Shown in pieces: positions 1-8,579 of a stretch of DNA of 64,000 bases; within the stretch, counting starts at the first letter, position 1, and each line of letters opens with the position of its first letter. Source of the DNA: Variovorax davisae (GTDB lineage Bacteria > Pseudomonadota > Gammaproteobacteria > Burkholderiales > Burkholderiaceae_C); NCBI RefSeq assembly GCF_030316845.1, contig NZ_JASZYS010000003.1, forward strand, positions 434,001 through 498,000, read 5' to 3'. The notes below the pieces were generated by a model. The model was not told the DNA's origin. It made no database searches and saw only the letters and a list, made by a program, of their open reading frames with translations. The position numbers and the translations under genes are program-made.

Positions 1-42
1 CCTGGGGTCTCAGGCCTCAACCGCACGGCAATACTCCGCCAG

Positions 43-85
43 ATCTCACGTTGTCGCTGCCTCATTCTCCGTCTGATCTCACGTT
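43..85. promoter_or_regulatory. Two direct repeats upstream of parA
   Basis: The 10-mer ATCTCACGTT occurs at 43-52 and 76-85, a 33-bp offset, which is close to three helical turns. The pair lies about 100 bp upstream of the parA start. That placement fits a binding site for an autoregulator such as ParA or ParB, but this is inference. A TTGACG hexamer at 101-106 could be a -35 element; no clear -10 follows. Confidence 0.4.
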
Positions 86-180
86 AAAACCACTTCAGAT
101 TTGACGATTTTTGAATGTGACGCCGAAAAGCTTAGACTCCGAACATTCCGTAAAATCACAGGAATCTAAGGAGCGAACGC

Positions 181-1503
181 ATGGCAACTGCAGCGAAAAC
201 CTCGGGGGGTGGCGACCAGGTCGCCCCCCCCCTCCCCGGCGCCCCGGCGCTCGAGCGCATCAGCATGGCACAGATCGCACGGCTATCAAAGAAGGCCAGC
301 GACATGATGGAAGTTTTGCGTGGAACGCTCTTGGCGCCCGGTAATGAAAAGAGCGCTCCCCCCCTTTCCTCGACTCGACTTGCAACCTTGTGTGGCGTCG
401 ATAAGGCCAAGCTGGCATATAGAGTGACGCGCGCTGATCTTCCTGTGGGCCGCGTGACCGCCACTGGGGGCCTGCGCGAGTTCACGCTCGCTGAGGCGCG
501 AATTTGGACACGGACGTTTAGGACTGATCGGATGCGACCGAAGGGCCAAAAGGCGATTACCTTGGCCAGTAGCAACTTCAAGGGCGGATCGAACAAGACG
601 ACCACCGCGACAGTGCTCGCTCAGGGGCTTGCGCTGCGGGGGCACAAGGTCCTTGCCGTGGACTGCGATCCACAAGGATCGATGAGCACCCTCTTCGGAT
701 TGCTCCCCGGCTCGGACATCGACTCCGACATGACGATCCTCGAGCTGATCAGCAACCGAAGCGAGCAGCCGTCAAATAGGAAACCGCAGTACGAGGATCT
801 GCGCTATGCGGTTCGCGACACCTATTGGGACGGCCTTGATTTGATCGCTGCGGCCCCTCTGCTGTTTGATGCCGAGTTCATGCTCCCCAGCTTGGCCAGC
901 AGTGATCGTTCGGCGCTGTTCTGGAATGTCCTGAACGATGGGTTGGCACCCTTGCGCGATGTGTACGACGTAATCGTGATCGACACGCCGCCGAGCCTGA
1001 GTTACGTCACGCTGAACGCCCTTTTCGCTGCCGACGGCTTGATCGTTCCAATTCCGCCGTCGGCGCTGGACTATGCCAGCCTTTCTCAATTTTGGGCCCT
1101 GTTCTCAGACCTCGGCCTGGATCTTGAGAAACGCGCTCCGGTGCCAAAGTTTTTCGACTTCATCCACGTCCTGCTGACCCAGGTCGAGCCGGACAACGTG
1201 GATGCCGTGACAGGGGCTGTCCGCCGATGGGTCCAGTCGGTCTATGGTGAATACCTCATGCCAATCGAAATCCCGAAGACGTCGGCCACCAAGAGCAAGG
1301 CTGCGGATTTTGGGACCATCTACGACGTCGGTCGAAACGAGCTGAATGCGCGGACTTATAAGCGGGCCTTAGATGCGTACGATCGATTTGTTGAATTGAT
1401 CGAGGCGTCGATTGTCGAAACCTGGCGCAACCGCATTGGGCGTCAGGAAGTCTCTGCCCACCTCGTGGGGGGTGGCGACCAGGTCGCCACCCCAACGGTT
1501 TGA
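181..1503 (+). CDS. parA: ParA-family partition ATPase
   Basis: This is a 440-residue plasmid-type ParA, a Walker ATPase that positions replicon copies with ParB and parS. Residues about 60-105 form a MerR-like winged-helix region typical of long plasmid ParAs that also repress their own operon. The deviant Walker A is KGGSNKTT at residues 134-141, followed by a VDCDPQGS switch motif and a VIDTPP Walker B. AAGGAG at 167-172 supports the ATG at 181. The reading frame contains a parS-like palindrome at each end, encoding GGGDQVA near both termini. parB follows 11 bp downstream with its own RBS. Confidence 0.95.
   Translation: MATAAKTSGGGDQVAPPLPGAPALERISMAQIARLSKKASDMMEVLRGTLLAPGNEKSAPPLSSTRLATLCGVDKAKLAYRVTRADLPVGRVTATGGLREFTLAEARIWTRTFRTDRMRPKGQKAITLASSNFKGGSNKTTTATVLAQGLALRGHKVLAVDCDPQGSMSTLFGLLPGSDIDSDMTILELISNRSEQPSNRKPQYEDLRYAVRDTYWDGLDLIAAAPLLFDAEFMLPSLASSDRSALFWNVLNDGLAPLRDVYDVIVIDTPPSLSYVTLNALFAADGLIVPIPPSALDYASLSQFWALFSDLGLDLEKRAPVPKFFDFIHVLLTQVEPDNVDAVTGAVRRWVQSVYGEYLMPIEIPKTSATKSKAADFGTIYDVGRNELNARTYKRALDAYDRFVELIEASIVETWRNRIGRQEVSAHLVGGGDQVATPTV
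208..228. repeat. parS-like palindrome 1 (inside parA 5' end)
   Basis: The left arm GGTGGCGACC is followed by a central A and a right arm GGTCGCC that matches except for one base (C for A at 226). It encodes residues GGGDQVA of ParA, so it sits in coding sequence only 27 bp after the start codon. The same palindrome recurs at 1471, 2608 and, degenerate, at 2913. It is a candidate ParB-binding centromere site; binding is inferred from placement and recurrence. Confidence 0.6.
1469..1493. repeat. parS-like palindrome 2 (inside parA 3' end)
   Basis: This is a perfect palindrome: arms GGGGTGGCGACC and GGTCGCCACCCC around a central A. It lies in the last codons of parA, encoding GGGDQVAT, and ends 21 bp before the parB start. 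It is the best-preserved copy and the strongest parS candidate. Confidence 0.65.
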
Positions 1504-1514
1504 AGGAGTGATGG

Positions 1515-2516
1515 ATGGCGACTTTTAACAAACGCATCTTCGATACGACACAGGTGATCGAAGAAAGGATGGCCGAAAAGGCACTGCAATCCGACTCGGA
1601 TGGACCGGCCCTGCCCGGACCTGCTCGCACCGCGCCGGGCCGTATGTTGCAAACCAACGGACAGATCGTCGATTTGCAAGAGGAACTTGCTGTCTTGCGC
1701 GCAAAGCTGGGTAAGTGGGACGGATCGATGCCGACCACCCTCCTCGACCCCAAGACGATCACGCGATCTCGTTTCGCGAATCGCCATTTGAAGTCCTTCC
1801 AGACTGCCGACTTCACCCGGCTGAAGGACAGTATCGCGCTGGCTGGGGGAAACGTTCAGCCAATCTTGGTGGTGCAGAAAGCTGAAGGTGAAGGACCCGA
1901 ACTCGTGTTCGGGCACCGCCGGCACCAAGCCTGCATGGAGCTGGGGCTTCCGGTCCTTTCGCTGGTTTGGGATAAGCCTCTGACCGCTGAGGGGCACTTT
2001 CTGGCAATGGAGCGCGAGAACAGAGAGCGCACGGACCTTTCTGCCTTCGAGGCAGGTACCTCGTACCAAGCTGCGTTGAACGAAGGCTTCTATCGATCCG
2101 AGCGACAACTGGCCGAAGCCATCGGAGTGCACCGTCGGTGGGTTGGGAAATGTCTGAAGGTTGCGCGCCTACCGCCGGCGATCGTGGAGGCCTTTGATTC
2201 CCCGTTGGAGATCAAACCAGCTCACGCCGAAGTGATTCAGGCGGCTCTGGATGAAAACTCCAAGGCCGTGCTCAAGAGGGCGGAGAAGTTGCGGCAGCGG
2301 CAGGGCAAGCTTCGTGTGAGTGCGGTCGTCGCTGGGCTGCTGGGCGCAGAACTAGAGGCCAGCGGCCCGCGAAAGATGATCTCCGCGGCCGGATCATTCG
2401 GCAACTGGCGGCGCGACTCTGCTGGGCGCACCATTTTCACCGTGGATCCCGGACTGGTAGACGACGCCAAGGCTGAAGCGATCGCCGCTGCCATCTCTAA
2501 GGTGTTTAGCAGCTAG
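1515..2516 (+). CDS. parB: ParB/RepB/Spo0J-family partition protein
   Basis: This 333-residue protein is the DNA-binding clamp partner of ParA. The ParB N-terminal nuclease-like CTP-binding fold is visible as FGHRRHQA at residues about 132-139 and ERENRER at about 166-172. A KorB-type helix-turn-helix lies around residues 195-220 (SERQLAEAIGVHRRWVGKCL). AAGGAG at 1503-1508, overlapping the parA stop, places the start at the ATG at 1515. It is cotranscribed with parA and followed by a terminator. Its DNA target is probably the repeated palindrome found in and after this operon. Confidence 0.93.
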   Translation: MATFNKRIFDTTQVIEERMAEKALQSDSDGPALPGPARTAPGRMLQTNGQIVDLQEELAVLRAKLGKWDGSMPTTLLDPKTITRSRFANRHLKSFQTADFTRLKDSIALAGGNVQPILVVQKAEGEGPELVFGHRRHQACMELGLPVLSLVWDKPLTAEGHFLAMERENRERTDLSAFEAGTSYQAALNEGFYRSERQLAEAIGVHRRWVGKCLKVARLPPAIVEAFDSPLEIKPAHAEVIQAALDENSKAVLKRAEKLRQRQGKLRVSAVVAGLLGAELEASGPRKMISAAGSFGNWRRDSAGRTIFTVDPGLVDDAKAEAIAAAISKVFSS

Positions 2517-2537
2517 AGCGAAAAGGGCACAATGAAC

Positions 2538-2562
2538 AGGTGGCTGAGGCCACCTTTTTTTT
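2538..2562 (+). terminator. Rho-independent terminator after parB
   Basis: The stem AGGTGGC/GCCACCT with loop TGAG is followed directly by an eight-T run (2555-2562). It lies 21 bp after the parB stop and should end the parAB transcript. Confidence 0.85.
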
Positions 2563-2607
2563 CGCTTCGGGCACCGCAGCGGGTGGTCCAGAGCGGCTTC
2601 CGCGATG

Positions 2608-2628
2608 GGTGGCGACCAGGTCGCCACC
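2608..2628. repeat. parS-like palindrome 3
   Basis: It is a perfect copy, GGTGGCGACC-A-GGTCGCCACC, in the first tandem repeat after the parB terminator. It is the only perfect copy outside coding sequence. Confidence 0.6.
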
Positions 2629-2912
2629 TGAAACGTCCAGGGGCCATCCCATAGGTTAGGTCCATCGCCTCACGCACTAGCCACTTCGAGAATGACAACT
2701 GGTGAGGTCACTTTCCTTGCGCTTCGTGCACCGCAGTGGGCGGTCGAGAGCGGCTTCCGCGAGGCCACCTGAAACGTCCAGGGGCAGACGACTTCCCATA
2801 GGTCAGGTCCATGGCCTCGCGCATTTCCCATATCGAGAGTAACACCTGGGAGAGGTCGCTTCCTTCTCGCTTCGTGCATCGCAGTAGGCGGTCGAAAGCG
2901 GTTCCCGCGGTG

Positions 2913-2933
2913 GGTGGCGACCTGGTTGCAACC
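2913..2933. repeat. Degenerate parS-like palindrome 4
   Basis: The left arm GGTGGCGACC is intact. The right arm reads GGTTGCAACC, two changes from the perfect copies, and the centre is T. It lies in the third tandem repeat. Confidence 0.4.
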
Positions 2934-3051
2934 TGAACTTTTAGGGGCAAACGGTCGGGTCCATGGCCTCGCGCACTACCCCCTTGAGGACACTTGCGAT
3001 CGGCTGAAACTGGCACTCATTGCAGCAGCCGCAACTGCCGGGCTCGCTACG

Positions 3052-3843
3052 CTACTTCTTGCCCAGAGAATCCAGAATCTCCCCCAGCATCGACTTCACC
3101 ACCCCCATATCGCGATCCCGTCTTGCCTCAACAAGCGGATCGGTTCCTCCGCCGGCCCGGGTCCCGCCCGCCGCGATTGCTTCTTGGGCCCGAGCGACGG
3201 CATCGTCCAACTTCGTGATTAGGTTGTTGCGCATGGCCGAGAACTGGGCGACCTCACGCTTCACCTCGGCTAGCTCGTGGCGCATCGCCGCTATCTGCCG
3301 CAGTAACTCCTGTAGGAGCCCGTCCGAGGCCGGGCCGGGCGTCGTCGACTGGAGGGTGGTGGCTGGGGACGCAGGGGAGGGTGCCGACGCGTCGGGGACT
3401 AGACGGGTGAGTCGTGACTCGAGATTTTGGATTACCCGCACGACGGCCAAGTCGAGCACCACTTGTGAACCGGTCTCCGCCAAGTGTGGCCAGAGCTCGT
3501 AGACCCGGGCGATCGCCTTTCTGGTGTCGAGGCGCAGTCCTGGCCGGCCGCCGCGAGCGCGACCGCGCATCAAGGCCTCGCTGGTCGACGCTGGGTTCAA
3601 CGCGGGATTCAGGTCGGTTGAGTCGTGGAACATGCAGGAACTGAATTCGCCGCCCGCGCTCCACTTCTTCAAGGACGATTCGGTCGGTGCCTGGTGCCCA
3701 TGCACCATGGTCAAGATGCGGGCAAGTTCGGCTAGTGAGCAGAAGGGCGGCCACCTGCGGCCGCCGTCCAGAGCAGGCAGGGGAGGGGAAGGGTGGTCTG
3801 CGCTCCCGACCAGGAAAGGTTCTAAAGGACGGGGTGTGACCAT
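3052..3843 (-). CDS. KfrA-like DNA-binding coiled-coil protein, hypothetical
   Basis: This 263-residue protein is of unrecognised family. Residues about 35-65 (SLAELARILTMV to ESSLKKWSAGG) look like a small helix-turn-helix. Residues about 165-245 are helical and coiled-coil-like (LLQELLRQIAAMRHELAEVKRE). The layout, an N-terminal DNA-binding part plus a coiled coil beside parAB and behind a strong palindrome, resembles plasmid KfrA autoregulators, though the sequence does not clearly match that family. The start at 3843 is supported by the operator-like palindrome beginning 14 bp upstream; a later Met in TMVHGH is possible. A role in segregation or copy control is inference. Confidence 0.6.
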   Translation of the reverse strand: MVTPRPLEPFLVGSADHPSPPLPALDGGRRWPPFCSLAELARILTMVHGHQAPTESSLKKWSAGGEFSSCMFHDSTDLNPALNPASTSEALMRGRARGGRPGLRLDTRKAIARVYELWPHLAETGSQVVLDLAVVRVIQNLESRLTRLVPDASAPSPASPATTLQSTTPGPASDGLLQELLRQIAAMRHELAEVKREVAQFSAMRNNLITKLDDAVARAQEAIAAGGTRAGGGTDPLVEARRDRDMGVVKSMLGEILDSLGKK

Positions 3844-3856
3844 GGGCTGCCTGCCA

Positions 3857-3876
3857 TTTGGTTACTAATAACCAAA
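3857..3876. promoter_or_regulatory. Operator-like palindrome upstream of the coiled-coil gene
   Basis: The perfect 8-bp arms TTTGGTTA/TAACCAAA are separated by CTAA and end 14 bp upstream of the minus-strand start at 3843, in an AT-rich stretch. The position is typical of an autoregulatory site. Confidence 0.6.
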
Positions 3877-4847
3877 TTATGACCTTAACTTGGCGGATTC
3901 TCCTCGAATCCACCTTCAAACTGTGTGATTCCGTGAAACATTCCGCTCTAAGCGGAAGAAAAATCGCGTAACTCATTGTCGTATAAGAAAAAAATGCGAG
4001 GCATCCAAAATCCGTGAAACATCGGCTTTGCGTCGCCCGCGCCGGGCAGCCTGTGTGATGAGGTTCGCGCGTCCTCTGCCTTGGCGTTCGCCGGGCGACC
4101 TAGAAGACGAATCTGCGGGACTATCGGCTGGTGAGTGATGGGCGTATTGCCGTCGACACACTCTTCTTATTCGACACCAGCGTGTCCTCGGGGCGTGGGT
4201 GCGTTCACACCTTGGACACATGCAGGACCGGTAGAACCTGCTGATCGCCGCTTGCGCGGTGGGCATCGCTGGAACCCTCATGATTGGTTTCAGCGCCCCC
4301 GAGCAGCGCGGCGCCCAAAAGGAGGGCGAATTCCTTGCTTGCGCATAACGCGCCTCGATGGGTTGGGAGGTGGGAGGTCAAGACCAGGACCGCCGTCAAC
4401 CAGGTTCGAGAGACCCTTGGCCAAAGATGACGCCGCAGCTCTGAACTGGGCGCGCCATCCGCGATTCCAGCGAACTGGCGACTGGGCGCGAATTCCTGCA
4501 TCGCGGTGGCTTCGAACGCTAAACACTGTATCCAGGTGCTGCCCGCTGTTGGAGCAGAGAATCGGTTGCACCGATAGTGCGGGCACCACTGTGCTCGAGA
4601 CGGTCGGTGAGGACACACTTAAAATCGAGCGGGGGCCGTTACATGGCCTCCAGCTCGAGGAGCGGGCTCGGGCGGTGAATGCGCAGGTGTCGCAGCGAGA
4701 GGCGCTGCGCGCGAGTGGGTTGCTGAACGAAGTGAATTTCGGAGCCCCGCGGAGGTGAGTTCAGGCCTAGTGGACGGGGACAGAGCCGTCCGGTATCCCC
4801 CACGCTCCTCACGGAGGCGCTGCGGGCTCGATGCACGTAGGCGGGCC

Positions 4848-4879
4848 AAAAAAACGCCCCTGCCGTAGAGGCAAGGGCG
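4848..4879 (-). terminator. Minus-strand Rho-independent terminator
   Basis: Read on the minus strand, CGCCCTTGCC, loop TCTAC and GGCAGGGGCG form a 10-bp stem with one mismatch, followed by a run of seven T (plus-strand A run 4848-4854). It implies a minus-strand transcript coming from above 4880, where no convincing gene is seen. That transcript is either a small RNA or a decayed gene. Confidence 0.7.
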
Positions 4880-6342
4880 AAAGAAGGTCGGTGGTCGACC
4901 TTGGAGAAGTGGGTTAGGGTCGGTCCAAGGCGCCCTGGTTCCCTGCGGCCGGCGCCCCGGCGAGCGGACTCGTGCCCACAAGGCATTCGACGGTCGGCGC
5001 CTCACCAGTCGGAGCGGAGGGCTTCGACGGATGCGTCCACAGCGTCAGGTCAGTTGGAGTGATCTGCGGATCGGTCAGCCGCCTGGTCGCGTTGGGTGGT
5101 TATCGGCCAGGCTGGGCGCGAATCGCGACCGGCACGACGAAACTCGCGACCTGCGCCGCCGTCGTTCTCCGGCCCATGACCAATGTCCCAGCTTCGGCGC
5201 CCGATGGTCGCCTACATGTTGGCGGCGGCGGTGGAGCGGGTTGGTTTCGTGGAGCGAGTGCTGGCTGGGTGCCTCGGCATCCGTTGAACTACGCTCGAAA
5301 GCGCCTTCGCCCTCGTCGCCAGGTCCTGCTGCAAGTGGGTCAGGTGAGCGTTCACGAGCCGGTCAACCGGAACCGGACCTGGATGGCCCACCAGGCCAGC
5401 CCGGCGCTGTGGAGTTCCCATGCGCAGAGCGAAGCGCTTCAATTCGCTGCGGCATTGCCCGCTTCAGTCCGGCCTCGGCTTGATCGAAGAACGCCGGTGT
5501 CGGGGGAGCACTTCCGAGTGGCGCTTGGACGCGGCAACTACGAGAAACGTTTTCCAGGTCGGCCTCAACCATCAGCGCGAGGTTGGCGTCCGCGCGGCTC
5601 GGAAGGCCCTCGGGGATGTGCTGCCAGGTGATTGGTTCCCGTCTCAGTTTTGAGCCGGCAGTCGAAGGATCCCGCGAAGGCGATCGAGCTAGTACACGGT
5701 TTCCCATTTGCCTGGGCGCGCACCAGCGACGATGCCTGCGCTCAACCACGCGATGGCCGTGGTAGGCCACGCTCGAGCAGATGAGCGAACGGCAAGGAGC
5801 CCGTTCGAGTGCGGACCGAGGTCCTCCTCGGGGATCGCGCGGGCAGAGGCCCGCGCATTGCGTGTGACCTGCCGATCCACGCTTTCGCGCGGGTTGAATT
5901 CGAAGCTCAAGCTTGGCGGTCCCCTGGCGTGAACTCGATGTCTGCCTGCTTCAGTGCCCACACGATCGCGGTGGGCTTCCTGCCGACCCGGTCGACTGGC
6001 CGACTCGTACTACTCGCTCAGCCATTTCACTGGGGCGCCGATTCTGGATGAATCTTGTGTTCGGGAGGGACACAGACTCGCCGCGATCACTGTCCGGTTT
6101 GTAGTCTGAGTCCATGTCTCGGTGCTCGCCTTGGTCTCGGTCCCGGCGCCAGGCGGGAGGAACTTGGCTTGGTGGGTCTGGGGTCCTCGGTGGGGTCCGG
6201 ATCTGGGGTGGTTCTTGACCTGCTGAGGCGTAAGGCTCTCTATGGCTAGGTTCTCGGGGCTGCTTTGAGGTCCCAAAGGGTCGTTCCCCCGGTATTCCCC
6301 AAAAAAGGTTGATTACTGGGAGAACTTCTGTTCGCAAATTGG

Positions 6343-6445
6343 GCGGGCAACTGTTAGTTAAGCCTTTACTAGCAGTTGCCCGCAGAGCAGCTACCCAAAA
6401 AATCAACTTGCGCCTAACTGCTAACAAAGCCTTTACTAGCAGTTG
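6343..6445. repeat. Inverted repeat with a duplicated 30-bp palindromic unit
   Basis: GCGGGCAACTG (6343-6353) is perfectly inverted as CAGTTGCCCGC (6373-6383). The unit AACTG...AAGCCTTTACTAGCAGTTG occurs at 6349-6378 and again at 6416-6445, 67 bp apart, with 19 identical bases at the end. A weak outer inverted pair, GTTGATT near 6309 and AATCAAC near 6401, encloses the first copy. It could be a protein-binding array or a small mobile-element remnant. No transposase is present. Confidence 0.55.
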
Positions 6446-6490
6446 AGTGGCCCGTACCCCTTGCCATAGGGAAAGGGCGCCGCGGAGAAC

Positions 6491-6697
6491 GCTAGGCTAG
6501 GGTTCGACCAGGCGGCGCGCGGATCCTTCAGCCAAGGAACAGGACTCTAAGTTGGTAGAGCGCTAGGCTAATGTTCAACCAGCGCTAGGCTAGGGTTCGA
6601 CCAGGCGGCGCGCGGATCCTTCAGCCAAGGAACAGGACTCTAAGTTGGTAGAGCGCTAGGCTAATGTTCAACCAGCGCTAGGCTAGGGTTCGACCAG
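6491..6697. repeat. Iteron-like array (five 21-bp units, two 93-bp tandem copies)
   Basis: A 93-bp unit is repeated exactly at 6491-6583 and 6584-6676, and a third copy starts at 6677 and decays after about 25 bp. Inside it, the 21-mers GCTAGGCTAGGGTTCGACCAG and GCTAGGCTAATGTTCAACCAG alternate at 6491, 6562, 6584, 6655 and 6677. The intervals are 71, 22, 71 and 22 bp, and 22 bp is about two helical turns. This resembles the iterons bound by plasmid replication initiators and may mark oriV, 1.9 kb upstream of the replication gene. Confidence 0.6.
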
Positions 6698-7812
6698 GTG
6701 GCACGCGCGAATCCTTCGGCCATGGATTGGAGGGCGTGTTTTGGTGGAATTGCGCCGGGCTGCGACCCGCGACCGCCCGGCGTTCCCAAACTGATGTTCT
6801 TGGTCGCGCACCGCTTGGCTCGCAAGAACTTCCTCGCACGATGCAAGGAACTCGCATCGCTGGTCCGGATCTGCACCGCCGCTTCGAAAGGCGTTTCTTT
6901 GGGATCGCCCCCCCAAGACAAAGAAGCAGCGTGCCTCGATGGGGTTGCGACCCTTGCGCGCCGAGCTCAACTCCGCGAACGCAGGTTATCGTGATGCGTG
7001 CGCCCCCGTGCCCGGTCTGCACCGCGACCTCGCACCCATGCGAACGCCAGCGAGCAGGTGCAGCAGCGGCCACCGCTCGCCAGGAAGTCCGGCGGCGGTC
7101 TCATCCCTGAACTTGATCATCCCGGCATTGCGCAATTTTTTTTGTCGCGAACCAGCCGACTAGGTGATGTCGAAGGCTTGCGCTGACGATGCCGGTCCGC
7201 GCCGCGTCGGCTTACTCCACCGTCTCGAGGTGAAGGTCGCACATCAGGGATCCGGTGTGTTTCAGGAAGCGCGCTCGCCAAGTCAAGCGGCACCGATACC
7301 GCTGACTGTTTCTGCGAGGCGGTCTTGGCGGGCAGTCGATGTGTGAGCGTGAGGCAGAACCGTCAGTTTCACTTCGAACCGCCGGGGCCGCCCGCACATG
7401 AGAGCTTGATCCCGACCGGATCTTTCTGTCAGCAACGCATTCCTGACGAACTTTGTTCTCTTGGGATCTCTCCCCTTAAGACAAAGAAAATTCGTCCGAC
7501 TTGGATAGTCCGGTGGTGACAGGCCGAAGATAAACGAATCGACTCGCGTGGCGCCTCGCTTGCAGGGAACCAACGTCCTAGAGTATGAACGCCGCGACGG
7601 GAGAGAGCCAGGCGGACCGATGCGACTGGCGCAGGGCAAGGCGGCGTTCATTCGATACCCGGCGTTTGGCGAGGGAAAGCGTACCTGCTCCGCTGGAACG
7701 ATTTCTCGCATTGACCCGCCGACTAAATGTGAACTTGGGCGGTTACACGAGGGGACTTATCGACAGAAGTCCACCCAGTACTTCGCCATCCAACTCTAAA
7801 GATACCAACACT

Positions 7813-7834
7813 GACTAGTACGACGGTACTAGTC
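7813..7834. repeat. 22-bp palindrome before the replication gene
   Basis: The arms GACTAGTAC/GTACTAGTC are perfect, with spacer GACG. An AT-rich run (7835-7895) follows. It is an operator or origin-binding-site candidate; no protein can be assigned. Confidence 0.5.
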
Positions 7835-8060
7835 GCGAAATACAAACGCGAAAACTCCAAAAAATCCTAAGAAATCGAAGAGTCGCATGAGAATAGTTCT
7901 AACGGGTGGTCAAAGATGTCTGCCCGAAGACGCGTCAACGCGAGGTGACCCTCAAAGGGATCATCTCACTGGCGAGTGATAGATATGCTTCGGCGCCTAC
8001 CACCTGCGATGACGCTTCGAACGTGCGCCTGCGAACAGGCGAGATACTTATCGAAAGGGC

Positions 8061-8099
8061 AAAAAAAAGCGAGCACCGGAACAATCCAGAATGCTCGCT
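8061..8099 (-). terminator. Minus-strand terminator upstream of the replication gene
   Basis: On the minus strand AGCGAGCA and TGCTCGCT form a perfect 8-bp stem around a 16-base loop, and eight T follow. It lies about 480 bp upstream of the replication protein start and points away from it. No protein gene feeds into it. A countertranscript RNA from the rep leader would fit, but no minus-strand promoter is obvious. Confidence 0.6.
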
Positions 8100-8579
8100 G
8101 CGGATGACCAAGCTCACTGATTGAAACTCGAGAGACCGGATGGTCTGCACAACTTCTCGTTCAATGCCTCGGCACCGATGAAAGCACCTTCAAGGTAGCT
8201 TTCGCAGTACTAAGCGGGGAACGCAGGAAGAACATCGAGATGCATCCACCAAACATTCACGCCACCCAGAGTGCAAAAGCACCAAAAGGGCAACAGTTGG
8301 CGTGATTATGGCGAGGCGTCTGCGATCGGTCAATGTGCGGATCGCTCTCCAATCCTTGGGGCCTCCAATCGGCGGGTATCTAGCGTCGCTTCGCAGTGAT
8401 CACCTAGTCTTCTTCTCGGCCGGTTGTGCATAGTTTCGAATGTGCGATCAAGCCGAGGGATCACTCACGCCCTGACGCTTCTCGAAGAGCAGCATAGGCG
8501 GTGACAGCAGCCCTTGGGCCGTAGCATTCTTGAGGATGGCCTTCAGGGCCACCGGCGCTCGCTCATTTGCGTGCGAGCA

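Larger units (their letters stand above)
2563..2995. repeat. Three degenerating ~150-bp tandem repeats carrying parS-like sites
   Basis: Copies begin at 2563, 2720 and 2868, each opening with CGCTTCG followed by GTGCA(C/T)CGCAG or a close variant. They share GCGGCTTCCGCG, ACGTCCAGGGGC and TAGG(T)CAGGTCCATGGCCTCGCGCA-like blocks. Copy 1 has an intact parS-like palindrome (2608-2628). Copy 2 has lost its left arm and keeps only GGCCACCTG. Copy 3 has a palindrome with two changed bases in the right arm (2913-2933). No gene is supported here. The array looks like an amplified centromere region in decay. Confidence 0.7.
3990..8500. other. Gene-poor 4.5-kb region between partition and replication genes
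   Basis: No reading frame here has recognisable domains, a credible RBS or typical codon use; frames of 60-220 codons occur on both strands and contradict each other. Several structured elements are visible: a minus-strand terminator (4848-4879), nested inverted repeats (6343-6445), iteron-like repeats (6491-6697), a pair of related hairpins built on TTGGGATC and AAGACAAAGAA (6894-6925 and 7451-7488), a 9-bp palindrome (7813-7834) and another minus-strand terminator (8061-8099). The region probably holds the replication origin and decayed sequence. The AT-rich stretch at about 7790-7900 is a possible unwinding element. Confidence 0.5.

Noticed and set aside
4135..4758. Open frame of 207 codons in the gene-poor region
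   Set aside because: Low-complexity Arg/Gly/Pro composition, no RBS, no domain, and equally long contradictory frames on the other strand.
6411..6447. Integron attC-like site (GCCTAAC to GTTGAGT)
   Set aside because: Both ends fit the attC core consensus, but the 37-bp length is too short, there is no integrase or cassette, and the sequence is explained as a copy of the local palindromic repeat.
6531..6605. tRNA-like sequence (AGTTGGTAGAGCGC and GGGTTCGACC) within the iteron-like repeat
   Set aside because: The D-arm-like and T-arm-like strings occur, but no acceptor stem pairs and the T stem is not complementary. The match is part of an exact tandem repeat.
7757..8433. DnaA boxes near the replication gene (TTATCGACA at 7757, TGTGCATAG at 8425)
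   Set aside because: Each has one mismatch to the consensus, they are isolated, and such matches are expected by chance in this length.
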